Assembly: GCA_021803035.1 (NCBI GenBank)
Contig: JAJZME010000012.1
Location: 118,237 to 182,236, forward strand
DNA: 64,000 bases
Source of the DNA: Acidobacteriota bacterium
GTDB taxonomy: Bacteria; Acidobacteriota; Terriglobia; Terriglobales; Acidobacteriaceae
Direction: 5' to 3'
The translations under genes were made by a program, and so were the position numbers. The notes beneath the pieces were generated by a model, which had not been told where the DNA came from, made no database searches, and saw nothing but the letters and a program-made list of their open reading frames with translations. Shown here piece after piece: positions 46,100 to 53,902 of the stretch; position 1 is the stretch's first letter, and every line of letters starts with the position of its first letter.

Positions 46100-47506
46100 A
46101 TGAAGAGGATAGCGAGACTGCTGGGTTTCGCCAGTTTGCCATTCCTGCTGCTGGTTGCGGCGCAGGCACAAACCGTGGATACCATCAATCCCGCGCTGCG
46201 CGGCCGCATCGACAACATTGTTACGCAGGTGCTTCGCGCCACCGGCGTGCCTTCGGCTTCGATCGCCATTGTGCAGCACGGCAAGATTGTGTATACGCAC
46301 GCCTACGGCCTGGCCAACCTGCAGCCGCCCGTGCCCGCCACGACGGCGATGCGCTACCCGATCGGCTCCATCTCCAAGCAGTTCACGGCGGCGGCCATTC
46401 TGCTGTTGCAGCAGGAGGGCAAGCTGTCGCTCAACGATCCGGTGGGCAAGTATATTCCGCATCTGACACGCGGCGACGAGGTGACCATCGGCGAGATACT
46501 GTCGCAGACCTCGGGCTACCAGGACTACTGGCCGGAAGATTACGAGATGCCTCTGATGCAGTATGCGGAGACGCCGCAGCAGATTCTGGACACCTGGGCC
46601 AAGAGGCCGCTGGACTTCAATCCCGGCACCAAGTGGGAGTATTCGAACACGAACTATGTGATTGCTGGCGAGATTGTGCAGAAGGTCTCCGGCGAGCCGC
46701 TGATGCAATTTCTGACCCAGCACATCTTTGCGCCGCTGGGCATGAAGTCGGTGGTCAACTTCGACCAGGGACAGATGACCGCGCCGGACGCCACCGGCTA
46801 CTCCCGCTACGCGCTGGGCCCGCTGCGTCCCTCGCCCAAGGAGGGCAAAGGCTGGATGTTCGGGGCCGGCGAGCTGGCCATGACCGCGCAGGATCTGGCG
46901 CTGTGGGACCAGAGCCTGCTTGCGCAATCCGTTCTGAAGCCGGCGAGCTACAAGGAGATGTTCACTCCGGTGAGGCTGCCGGACGGCAAGAACACCCACT
47001 ACGGGCTGGGCGTGGAGGCGATGGAACGCGACGGGCACCTTTCCATCGAGCACTCGGGCGAGGTTTCCGGCTTTGTGTCCGACAACATGGTGCTGGTGAA
47101 CGACGGCGCGGCGGTGGTGGTGCTGACCAACCAGGATGCCGTGGACGCGGCCTCGGCGATTGCGCAGTATGCGGCGCCCCTGGTGGCCGGCTACGAGCCG
47201 GCGCTCAGTCCGGTGGAGCAGCAGGCGCTGGAGATCTACCGCGGACTCCAGAAAGGGCACATTGACCGCAGCCTGTTGTCGCCGAACCTTAACGCCTACT
47301 TCAACGCGCAGGCGCTGGCCGATTTCAAGTCGAGCCTGGGCCCGCTGGGCGAGCCGTTGCGATTCCATCTGGACGGCAGCGAGCAGCGCGGCGGCATGAC
47401 CTTCCGCATGTTCACGATTACCTATCCCGGCAAGCGGCTGTTGCTGACCACCTATAGCTACGCGAACGGCAAACTGGAGCAGTATCTGGTGGCGCCGGCG
47501 AATTAG
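46100..47506 (+). CDS. Secreted serine hydrolase (class C beta-lactamase/DD-peptidase family)
   Basis: A 468-residue exported protein with signal FASLPFLLLVAAQAQ. The acylation site SxxK is in YPIGSISKQFTAAAILLLQ and the YxN motif in WEYSNTNYVIAGEIV; a His-Ser-Gly box near IEHSGEVSG matches the third motif. These are the marks of the beta-lactamase class C/esterase family; substrate unknown. An extra C-terminal domain (about 370-468) of unknown function follows. Monocistronic. Confidence 0.92.
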   Translation: MKRIARLLGFASLPFLLLVAAQAQTVDTINPALRGRIDNIVTQVLRATGVPSASIAIVQHGKIVYTHAYGLANLQPPVPATTAMRYPIGSISKQFTAAAILLLQQEGKLSLNDPVGKYIPHLTRGDEVTIGEILSQTSGYQDYWPEDYEMPLMQYAETPQQILDTWAKRPLDFNPGTKWEYSNTNYVIAGEIVQKVSGEPLMQFLTQHIFAPLGMKSVVNFDQGQMTAPDATGYSRYALGPLRPSPKEGKGWMFGAGELAMTAQDLALWDQSLLAQSVLKPASYKEMFTPVRLPDGKNTHYGLGVEAMERDGHLSIEHSGEVSGFVSDNMVLVNDGAAVVVLTNQDAVDAASAIAQYAAPLVAGYEPALSPVEQQALEIYRGLQKGHIDRSLLSPNLNAYFNAQALADFKSSLGPLGEPLRFHLDGSEQRGGMTFRMFTITYPGKRLLLTTYSYANGKLEQYLVAPAN

Positions 47507-47624
47507 CTTGTTGGGCGAAGAGCAGCTTTGGGCTGTTGGCTTGCCTGGTGAGTGAGCGGGCTTCGGGCTTGGTTCCGGAGATCCTGGAGCGCGTGGCGGC
47601 GGCGACTGTGGCTTACAGTTTTGC

Positions 47625-47652
47625 AGGAACTGCAAATTTATGGGGGGTGGGT
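47625..47652. repeat. Degenerate piece of the intergenic repeat
   Basis: GCAGGAACTGCAAATTTATG followed by GGGGGTGGG resembles the two ends of repeat copy 4 with the middle deleted; TTTGCAG-GAA-CTGCAAA is also a small palindrome. Weak on its own but close to copy 5. The surrounding gap 47507-47790 has no convincing gene. Confidence 0.35.
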
Positions 47653-47761
47653 GTGTTTACCCGTTCCCGCAGGCAGCTCTCCGGCGGCGGAGAGCTGGAG
47701 GCTGGCTGGCTCCGTTGGATCCTGGTCGAACATCATAAAGACATTGTGCGCCAAGTGCTGG

Positions 47762-47775
47762 AAATTATCTGCAAA
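47762..47775. repeat. Intergenic repeat core, copy 5 (interrupted by the mobile cassette)
   Basis: AAATTATCTGCAAA, followed by GTTGGAGCAAGAAAA up to the cassette edge at 47790. The A-rich part continues on the far side of the cassette (CAAGAAAATTGCAG from 49202), so the element seems to have landed inside this repeat copy. Confidence 0.5.
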
Positions 47776-47782
47776 GTTGGAG

Positions 47783-47790
47783 CAAGAAAA
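47783..47790. repeat. Target-site duplication, left copy (CAAGAAAA)
   Basis: CAAGAAAA directly abuts the left terminal inverted repeat. The same eight bases directly abut the right one at 49202-49209, in the same orientation, as expected from an 8-bp staggered cut during transposition. Confidence 0.8.
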
Positions 47791-47812
47791 CGGAAGTATG
47801 TACTTTACGCAA
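47791..47812 (+). repeat. Left terminal inverted repeat of the cassette
   Basis: 22 bases, beginning CGGAAGTATG and ending TTTACGCAA. It lies just beyond the stop of the PD-(D/E)XK-like gene. Confidence 0.88.
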
Positions 47813-47824
47813 AGGAGGCATAGC

Positions 47825-48214
47825 CTAAGATCCTGCGGTCTCTTCCGTGGTTAAATGGACGGTCTCGCCGTCAAAACTGGCGACGGCCCAAGTCAGGGTC
47901 GCGTTCTCGACTGCCTGTTTCAGTCTGGCAATTTCGCGTCCCGATGCGCCTGCGTTGCCGCCCTTCAACTGGATTAGCTTGATTTCCAGAACATCAGCGT
48001 TCTTACGAGCCAGACGATACGCGAATGCGTCAATGATCCCGGTACGCGGCGCTCCGGTCTTGCTCTCGAAAAAGATAACCTGCCAGCCTTTCTTTCCGAG
48101 ATGTTCTTTCAGCGCCTCTTTGCTGGCCGCTTCTGATGCACGCACTTTGATGAACGCACTTTTGACGCGGCGCGTTTTCCAAGCCTTCAATGCGCGTTCG
48201 CTATAGTCCGGCAT
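47825..48214 (-). CDS. Small PD-(D/E)XK-like protein, cassette gene 2
   Basis: A 129-residue protein: a basic helical head (ALKAWKTRRVKSAFIKVRAS), then a core with Asp62 (TGAPRTGIIDAFAYRLA) and Glu77-x-Lys79 (ADVLEIKLIQLKGG), spaced as in PD-(D/E)XK nucleases, with Gln82 and Lys84 nearby. The C-terminal part may complete the fold (LTWAVASFDGETVHLTTEE). Nuclease activity is not proven; small proteins of this look are usually annotated hypothetical. ATG 48214 has AAGAGG upstream and overlaps the Ntn-hydrolase gene by 14 bases, so the two are probably made together. Confidence 0.72.
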   Translation of the reverse strand: MPDYSERALKAWKTRRVKSAFIKVRASEAASKEALKEHLGKKGWQVIFFESKTGAPRTGIIDAFAYRLARKNADVLEIKLIQLKGGNAGASGREIARLKQAVENATLTWAVASFDGETVHLTTEETAGS

Positions 48215-49163
48215 CTTTGCCTCTTACTTCGGCCATCCTTCGGGCGGCTTTTTCTTCTGGAGAGATTTCTCCAATTATTTTCCCACTAGAAGCATGGAAA
48301 ACAGTCTCTCTTAGCCTTTCGCATCGGAGAATCACATTTTTGATCGAAGATGCATTGTTTTCTAGAAATTGCCCCGAATCGGTCAATGCCGCCGTAGTCG
48401 TATGTTGAAGGATCAAATCTAGCTGAAACGAGGCAGACTCTGCATCCCTGAAATCGTATCCGTTGATCCATGTGGCCGACACGTCAGCAGTGTTCAAAAA
48501 AACCGCGTCTGTCGAGTTCCCGCAGTAGATGTTGTCTTTCTTCGCGCGATACATAAGGTAAGCGAGCTGGCGGCAAACGTATTGCGGCCCCAGACTAGGA
48601 GAAAGTGGAGAAAAAAACGTTGCATACAGAGGATTAGTGACCGCTTCTCCGCTTCCTGCCGCCGCGTATCCCTCCTCTTTCGGAACCACCGTGGCGGGCG
48701 GCTCCCATCGATACAGCCTTGGTCCTTTTCCTGCCATCAAGATTCCAGCAATCAATCGCGTACAGGGTGGAGTATGCTGCCCATAAGCGTGATGCCATTT
48801 GGACATTTTCCTAGCTGCAATTTCCTCAACCTGCTCCCATTCCTTGATCGTCGCCGCTTTATCTATAAGCGTCCCGGAAATTGCTCTTACGAGCGTTTCC
48901 GCTGCATCTAAATCGTCGGCAGCGGTTGCAATTGCGAATGAAAAGTTGCTCCGTGTATCCACAACGCATAATTTTCTAGCACGCGCAGCCGTTCCGTCTC
49001 CGTACGAACCGCGTCCATCAGTGGCGAGAATAGCTCCCCCGTGGCAGAGCATTCCTATAGCAATCGTCATTCCGTTTTTCTCTTTCACGAGCCGGTCATT
49101 TTGGGGCTTGATACCTGCCGGATGAAAGTCAGTGGGACGCGGCTTCGGGAGTGGGCTAATCAT
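48201..49163 (-). CDS. Proteasome-like Ntn-hydrolase, cassette gene 1
   Basis: A 320-residue protein (289 from the inner ATG at 49070). From that inner Met it reads MTIAIGMLCHGGAILATDGR; counting the Thr as 1, Asp17 and Arg19 fall exactly as in HslV and proteasome beta subunits, with Lys near 32 (ARARKL) and IATAADDLDAAETLVRAI like the following helix region. Removal of the initiator Met would expose Thr as nucleophile. The outer start 49163 has the better ribosome site (GGGAG) but adds a 31-residue head without a Gly-Thr cleavage site. It lacks an ATPase partner; the role may be an unfoldase-free peptidase or amidohydrolase. AT-rich relative to its neighbours. Confidence 0.78.
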   Translation of the reverse strand: MISPLPKPRPTDFHPAGIKPQNDRLVKEKNGMTIAIGMLCHGGAILATDGRGSYGDGTAARARKLCVVDTRSNFSFAIATAADDLDAAETLVRAISGTLIDKAATIKEWEQVEEIAARKMSKWHHAYGQHTPPCTRLIAGILMAGKGPRLYRWEPPATVVPKEEGYAAAGSGEAVTNPLYATFFSPLSPSLGPQYVCRQLAYLMYRAKKDNIYCGNSTDAVFLNTADVSATWINGYDFRDAESASFQLDLILQHTTTAALTDSGQFLENNASSIKNVILRCERLRETVFHASSGKIIGEISPEEKAARRMAEVRGKDAGL

Positions 49164-49179
49164 AGGTCACTCCCGCCCC

Positions 49180-49201
49180 TTGCGTAAAGTACATACTTCC
49201 G
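49180..49201 (-). repeat. Right terminal inverted repeat of the cassette
   Basis: Exact complement of 47791-47812. It lies immediately upstream of the Ntn-hydrolase start. Confidence 0.88.
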
Positions 49202-49209
49202 CAAGAAAA
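49202..49209. repeat. Target-site duplication, right copy (CAAGAAAA)
   Basis: Second copy of the 8-bp direct repeat that flanks the cassette. Confidence 0.8.
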
Positions 49210-49234
49210 TTGCAGAAGCCTTCCGTGGGCGGGC

Positions 49235-49648
49235 TTGGGCGGAAGCTCGCCGGAGCTACCACGCGGCTCTCCTGGGGTCTCGGATCGCGCCAGCTTGAGG
49301 GCGTCTAATGGCGGTAACCCCCTCCTCCACGCGAGTATTTCTTGCAAATGGACTCTGCGTAGCGACCGAGCGCAGAATGCCAGATCCGAAGCGCTCAACC
49401 TTATACGGAACAGGAAGGGCAGATTGCCTCACATCGTCGTGGTTACTGGGGAGCCCAGCCCGAGCCGGCTTGCTTCGCTTGCTATCGGTACGGGAGACAT
49501 TGATTGCGTCTATCATTTTGCATTGCACGAGCTGCTGGAGGCCGTCGGGGAGTCCGGAAGCGATGATGGGAAGGAAATGATGGCGATCATGGTAGAAGGC
49601 AAGCGTATACGTGATATTTCTGACCTTCCGCTCGACCTCGCTGTTTAG
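49235..49648 (+). pseudogene. C-terminal remnant of an NgoMIV-family type II restriction endonuclease
   Basis: From about 49289 the frame reads ASLRASNGGNPLLHASISCKW, then RSDRAQNARSEALNLIRNRK, IVVVTGEPSPSRLASLAIGT, GDIDCVYHFALHELLEAV and ends DISDLPLDLAV. As I recall it, this closely follows the C-terminal part of NgoMIV (cuts GCCGGC). The SxK and downstream Glu of the active site are kept, but the N-terminal half with the metal-binding Asp is missing: upstream codons (from TTG 49235) are unrelated and an in-frame stop lies at 49163. It is 10 bases before vsr and was originally operonic. Probably inactive. Confidence 0.82.
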
Positions 49649-49658
49649 GATCAGCTCA

Positions 49659-50069
49659 ATGGCTGACAGGCTTTCGCGGGAGCGGCGCTCGGAGAATATG
49701 CGCCGAATTCGAAGCAAAGGTACTGTACCTGAGCTGATGGTTCGCCGAATCGTGCACGCCGCAGGGTTTCGGTTTCGGCTGCATGCGCCCAACCTGCCGG
49801 GGAGACCCGATCTCGTATTTCCTCGACTGCACAAGGTTGTCTTTGTCCACGGGTGTTTCTGGCATCAACATAAGCGCTGCCGGGAAGGACGGATTCCGGG
49901 CTCGCGCCGGGATTATTGGGAGCCGAAGTTGACGCGGAACGTTGAGAGAGACAAGGCGCATAAGGCGGCCTTGCACCGGCTTGGTTGGGAAGTAATGACT
50001 GTGTGGGAGTGTCAACTGAAGAATTCCGAGAAGATTGAGCGGAAGATCCTGAACTTTCTTGGAAGATGA
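49659..50069 (+). CDS. vsr: Very short patch repair endonuclease Vsr
   Basis: Nicks DNA at T:G mismatches made by deamination of 5-methylcytosine. 136 residues, start MADRLSRERRSENMRRIRSK. The catalytic Asp51 lies in LPGRPDLVF, and VHGCFWHQH carries the His and the aromatic wedge; NVERDKAHKAALHRLGWEV and VWECQLKN complete the family pattern. It looks intact. It follows the NgoMIV-like fragment, so its natural partner would be a cytosine methyltransferase, which is absent here. Confidence 0.95.
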   Translation: MADRLSRERRSENMRRIRSKGTVPELMVRRIVHAAGFRFRLHAPNLPGRPDLVFPRLHKVVFVHGCFWHQHKRCREGRIPGSRRDYWEPKLTRNVERDKAHKAALHRLGWEVMTVWECQLKNSEKIERKILNFLGR

Positions 50070-50189
50070 TTGGTCCCGGACGATTTTGGATCTCAAAATC
50101 GGAGTGCTCATTTTCTGTCCGGAAGTGGATGGGGGGTATTCTGAATGCGGGCATGCGTGCGGGGAAACCGCACGCATGCGCGTTTTACG

Positions 50190-51017
50190 ATGGGCGTTCA
50201 GAAGCTCACATTTACCGTGGCGATCACGGTGATCAGCCGGGCATGCAGCCTGCGGGATCGCGCGCTGGGGCGCGTGGGAAGGTTTGCGGCGGGCGCGGCG
50301 CCGCAACCGGCTGCGCGGCACGCCATCCCCAGCGGCGGCGGACTGCTGGATGCGGTCCACGTGAGGCCCGGCGATGGGCCGCCGCGGGCGGCGTTGCTGA
50401 TCTGCCACGGCATTGGCGAGACCGTGGAGCACTGGCGGCCGGTGCAGAACCTGCTGGCCGCGCAGGGGATCGCTTCGCTGGTCTTCGACTACTCGGGCTA
50501 CGGAAGAAGCAAAGGCGCGGTGGACTGGAGCCAGTGCGAGCAGGATGCGATTGCGGCCTTTGCGTTTCTCAGGGCGCTGGAGCCCGGTGCGCCGGCGTCA
50601 CTGCTGGGATTTTCACTGGGCAGCGGCATTGCCACCGCCATTGTGGAGCGCACCGGCCCGGAGCGGCTGGTGCTGTGCGCGGCGTTCACGTCGTTCCGCG
50701 ACGCGGCTTGCTCGATGGGGGTTCCGCGGCGCTGCGCGGTGGTGCTGCCGCCCATCTGGAGCGGCGAAGGGCCGCTGCGCCGGTGCAGGATACCGGTGCT
50801 GATTGTGCACGGGGAGCGCGACCGGACTTTTCCGGTGCAGATGGCGTCGCAGCTGGCTGACTGGGGCGGGCGGAATGCGGAGCTGGTCGTGGTGCCCAAC
50901 CACGCCCACAATGAGCCTTTCTACCGGCCGCGGCTGGCGTACTGGGGGCACGTTGTGGCGCACCTGGCGCCGGTGGAAGCGCCTTGCTCCGCCGCGGGAG
51001 TTGCGGCGGAGGCATAG
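50190..51017 (+). CDS. Alpha/beta hydrolase
   Basis: A 275-residue alpha/beta hydrolase. The nucleophile elbow is GFSLGSG, the oxyanion region ICHGIGETVEHW, the acid is likely in VHGERDRTFP and the catalytic His in PNHAHNEPF. No signal peptide is evident (the head KLTFTVAITVISRACSLRDR is weakly hydrophobic). Substrate unknown. ATG 50190 is preferred to 50145. Confidence 0.85.
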   Translation: MGVQKLTFTVAITVISRACSLRDRALGRVGRFAAGAAPQPAARHAIPSGGGLLDAVHVRPGDGPPRAALLICHGIGETVEHWRPVQNLLAAQGIASLVFDYSGYGRSKGAVDWSQCEQDAIAAFAFLRALEPGAPASLLGFSLGSGIATAIVERTGPERLVLCAAFTSFRDAACSMGVPRRCAVVLPPIWSGEGPLRRCRIPVLIVHGERDRTFPVQMASQLADWGGRNAELVVVPNHAHNEPFYRPRLAYWGHVVAHLAPVEAPCSAAGVAAEA

Positions 51018-51118
51018 CGGATATGTCAGGCATCTTACTGAAATATGTAAGCTTATAGTCAAAATTAGCCTGCCTTGCCAAGGCATCCTTCCGCAATTCG
51101 AGGCGATTCCCGAAGCGC

Positions 51119-51155
51119 AAAAAGGCCCCGATCCCGACCTTGCGAGACCAGGGCC
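51119..51155 (-). terminator. Rho-independent terminator of the M16 peptidase gene
   Basis: On the minus strand, 17 bases past the stop at 51172, a 13-bp stem (GGCCCTGGTCTCG against CGGGATCGGGGCC, with three G-T wobbles) closes a 6-base loop and is followed by TTTTT. This is a good terminator. Confidence 0.8.
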
Positions 51156-51171
51156 AATAAGATGCTGAAGG

Positions 51172-53853
51172 TTATTGCGGCGTGGGGCCGCGGACCACCT
51201 GCACCAGGTTGCTGGTGTTGATGTTCCTGGCAAAGGCCTCGCGCACGTCCTGGGCGGTGAGCTTCATGTAGGTCTTTGCGGCGATGATCGGCTCATCCAG
51301 TGGCAGGCCGATCTCCGCGCGGCTCAGCAGGCCGGAGGCCAGCGCGTTTTCGCTGGACTCGCTGAGCGGAATCTGCCGGAGCAGCAGCGCCTTGGCCTGT
51401 TGCAGTTCCGCGGCCGTCACGTCCTGGGTGCGCATCTGGTTCAGGTCGCGAATGATGATCGCCTTGGCCTTGGATACGTTCTGCGGATCACAGCCGTATT
51501 CGACGGCATAGCTGGCGCGGGTCTTGGTTGCATCGATGCTGGTGCTCACGGTGTAGACGTAGCCGGTGACCTGGCGCAGATCGTGATAGAGGCGGGTGGC
51601 GTAAAAGCCGCCGCCGAGCACGTGGTTGCCAAGCTGCAGCGGATAGTAATCCGGGCTGAAGCGGTTGATGGGGATCTGCTCGGCCAGCGCCACCAGATCC
51701 TGAGTGCGCTCGGGATCGGGCACGTAGGTTGCCGCGGGCTTGTTGAGCGGCACGGGCGGCAGGGTGGTGTTGGGCTTGGGCCCGACCGCCTTCCATGAAC
51801 CGAACCACTGCTCGATGACCGACCTAGCTTCCGCCGGTGTCACGTCGCCGATCACGACGATGGTGGTCAGATCGGGGCGCATGGTGGCGTCGTAGTACTG
51901 CTTGATCTGCGGCAGCGTCAGCTTCGACACCGTGGCCGGGGTGGGCTGGCGCAGCTCCGGATCGCCGGCCGGCAGCAGCGCCTTGCCCAGCGCCCGCATC
52001 ATGCGGTAGCCAGGGCTCTTCAACTGGCCCGCAACAAATTGTGCCGTCTGCAGCCGGGTGATGTCGAAGGCGTGTTGCGGCATGGCCGGGTGCAGTTCGT
52101 TGTCGGCCAGCAACTGCACGCCGCGCGAAAAGTACTTCGTCAGCACGTTGAGCGAAAAGCTGTAGCCGGCGCTTTCGTTGGCGGCGATGCCATCCAGGGC
52201 CTTCTGGAATGCGATCCGGTCCATGGTCTGCGTGCCGTAGGAGTAGAGACCGTCGAGCACGCTGGAAATGCCTGCTTCATCTTTGGGCGCCTGCAGGTTG
52301 CCGTTGTGCTTCACCTCGCCCACGACGGTGACCGTGGGGCTGGTGGTGTCGGTGCGGACGATCAGCCGGATGCCGTTGGGCAGCGTGGTGTCCGACACCT
52401 TCACATAGTTTGCGGGCACGCTGAGCTTGGCCAGCGGAGCGGCGGCCCAGGCGGGAAGCGTAACCGGCTTGGTGGGCGCCGCGGTGACTTTTTCGGCTCC
52501 GCCAAAGCCCTTGGAGGCGACCGGGGCGCCGCTGGGCGTGGGCTTGAGGAACGCGGTGATGGTGCTGGTGTTGAGCATGAACTGCCGGGCCACGCGGTTG
52601 ACGTCGGCCAGCGTCACCTTGCGGATGGCATCGATGTCCTGCTCGGGCGAAGTACGTCCTTCGGCGGCCAGCGCGTTCGACCAGACGTCGGCCAGCCCGG
52701 GGATGGAGTTGCGCTGGAACTCGGCCTGCGCGATCTCACTGCGCTTGGCCGCATCCACCAGGTCCGCCGGCACGCCTTTGGCCGCATAGGTGGCGAGAAT
52801 CTGCCGCATCTCGGCGACCGCCGATTGTATGTTGGCTCCGGCGGGCATTGCCACGACGCCGAAGCCGACGCTGGCCTTGCGATAGGTCTCCGCCAGGCCG
52901 AACTCCGCGGCCAGCGCCTTGCCGGCGGGAACCATGGCGTAGAGGTTTCCGCGCTGGCTGTTCAGCACGTCGGACAGAATCACGGTCGCCGCGTAGTCGG
53001 GCGAGTCGGTTCCCGGCATCCGGTAGGCGATGAAGCCCAGCCCATAGGGCATGTTGCTGTTGATGTTGAGCGTCTGCGACTGGAAGGGCTTCAAGTCAAT
53101 GGTGGGGCGCTTGGGGATGGCGTGCCTGGGAATAGTGCCGAAGAGATGCTCGATCTCCGCCAGGGTTTTGGCGGGATCGACGTCCCCGGAGATCACCAGG
53201 ATCGCGTTCGAGGGTGAGTACCAGGCGTCGTGAAACTTCTTGAGCATGGCGCCCGTTGTCGCGTTGAAGGAGGGCCGGGTGCCCAGAGGATCATGGGCAT
53301 AGGGCGTGCCCGCGAACATGACGCTGTTGAGCTTGTTGACGAACTTGTAGGTGGGGTTGGAGAGATCGCGCGAGACTTCCTGCTCAATCGCGCCGCGCTC
53401 CTGTTCCCACTGCGCCTGCTCGTCGTCGATGCCGGTCATGCACGCGGCCTGCGCATGCAGTGCGACATTGACGTCGGCCGCGGGAACGGTCGCAAAGTAT
53501 TGCGTGATGTTCTGCTGGGTGTCGGCATCGTCCAGGCCGCCCAGCAGGGCGTAAATGGCAGCGGTCTGGTTGGCCGTCATGCCCGTGCAGCCGCGGAAAG
53601 CCATGTGCTCCTGCGCATGAGCCATGCCGGGAAATCCGGGCGGGGTCTCATTGCCGCCGACCAGGTAGTTTGCTTCCACGGTGGCGACCGGGGCTAGCGA
53701 ATCGCGGATGATCACCACGCGCAAACCGTTGGCCAATGTGGCGCGTGTTACATTGGTGGGCTTTGCGGCGGGACTCGGGACGGAGTCCGCGCGCAGAAGC
53801 GGCGCTGTCGCCAGGGCAAGGGACAGCGATAGCAGAATAACGGAAGGCTTCAA
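51172..53853 (-). CDS. Secreted M16 family zinc peptidase (pitrilysin/insulinase-like)
   Basis: An 893-residue peptidase of two M16 halves. Signal peptide: KPSVILLSLSLALATAPLLRA. The inverted zinc motif HAQEH (His79, Glu82, His83) sits in PGMAHAQEHMAFRG in the first half; the second half (from about 495) shows no HxxEH and is structural. TTG 53853 is chosen because AAGGAG lies about 10 bases upstream and gives a clean signal. Likely degrades peptides in the periplasm. Followed by a clear terminator; the upstream M1 peptidase gene ends 49 bases away. Confidence 0.92.
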   Translation of the reverse strand: MKPSVILLSLSLALATAPLLRADSVPSPAAKPTNVTRATLANGLRVVIIRDSLAPVATVEANYLVGGNETPPGFPGMAHAQEHMAFRGCTGMTANQTAAIYALLGGLDDADTQQNITQYFATVPAADVNVALHAQAACMTGIDDEQAQWEQERGAIEQEVSRDLSNPTYKFVNKLNSVMFAGTPYAHDPLGTRPSFNATTGAMLKKFHDAWYSPSNAILVISGDVDPAKTLAEIEHLFGTIPRHAIPKRPTIDLKPFQSQTLNINSNMPYGLGFIAYRMPGTDSPDYAATVILSDVLNSQRGNLYAMVPAGKALAAEFGLAETYRKASVGFGVVAMPAGANIQSAVAEMRQILATYAAKGVPADLVDAAKRSEIAQAEFQRNSIPGLADVWSNALAAEGRTSPEQDIDAIRKVTLADVNRVARQFMLNTSTITAFLKPTPSGAPVASKGFGGAEKVTAAPTKPVTLPAWAAAPLAKLSVPANYVKVSDTTLPNGIRLIVRTDTTSPTVTVVGEVKHNGNLQAPKDEAGISSVLDGLYSYGTQTMDRIAFQKALDGIAANESAGYSFSLNVLTKYFSRGVQLLADNELHPAMPQHAFDITRLQTAQFVAGQLKSPGYRMMRALGKALLPAGDPELRQPTPATVSKLTLPQIKQYYDATMRPDLTTIVVIGDVTPAEARSVIEQWFGSWKAVGPKPNTTLPPVPLNKPAATYVPDPERTQDLVALAEQIPINRFSPDYYPLQLGNHVLGGGFYATRLYHDLRQVTGYVYTVSTSIDATKTRASYAVEYGCDPQNVSKAKAIIIRDLNQMRTQDVTAAELQQAKALLLRQIPLSESSENALASGLLSRAEIGLPLDEPIIAAKTYMKLTAQDVREAFARNINTSNLVQVVRGPTPQ

Positions 53854-53902
53854 AAGGATATCTCCTTCTTTGATTGCGGCTTGCGCGGGGTCGGATCCTC
53901 TT

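Larger units (their letters stand above)
47791..49201. mobile_element. 1.4-kb two-gene mobile cassette with 22-bp terminal inverted repeats and no transposase
   Basis: Perfect 22-bp inverted repeats end the unit: 47791-47812 (begins CGGAAGTATGTACTTTACGC) and its exact complement at 49180-49201. An 8-bp direct repeat, CAAGAAAA, flanks both ends. Inside are only two minus-strand genes that overlap by 14 bases, with the second stop 12 bases from the left repeat and the first start 16 bases from the right one. The interior is visibly AT-richer than the surroundings. With no transposase it resembles a mobile insertion cassette moved in trans by a related IS; the 8-bp duplication does not identify the family. 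Confidence 0.85.

Noticed and set aside
47507..47790. Missing N-terminal half of the NgoMIV-like gene or its methyltransferase left of the cassette
   Set aside because: No frame in this stretch resembles either protein; the loss is not explained by the cassette insertion alone.
47791..49201. The 22-bp inverted repeats as terminators or chance hairpins
   Set aside because: They are 1.37 kb apart, perfect over 22 bases and flanked by an 8-bp direct repeat, which fits transposon ends far better.
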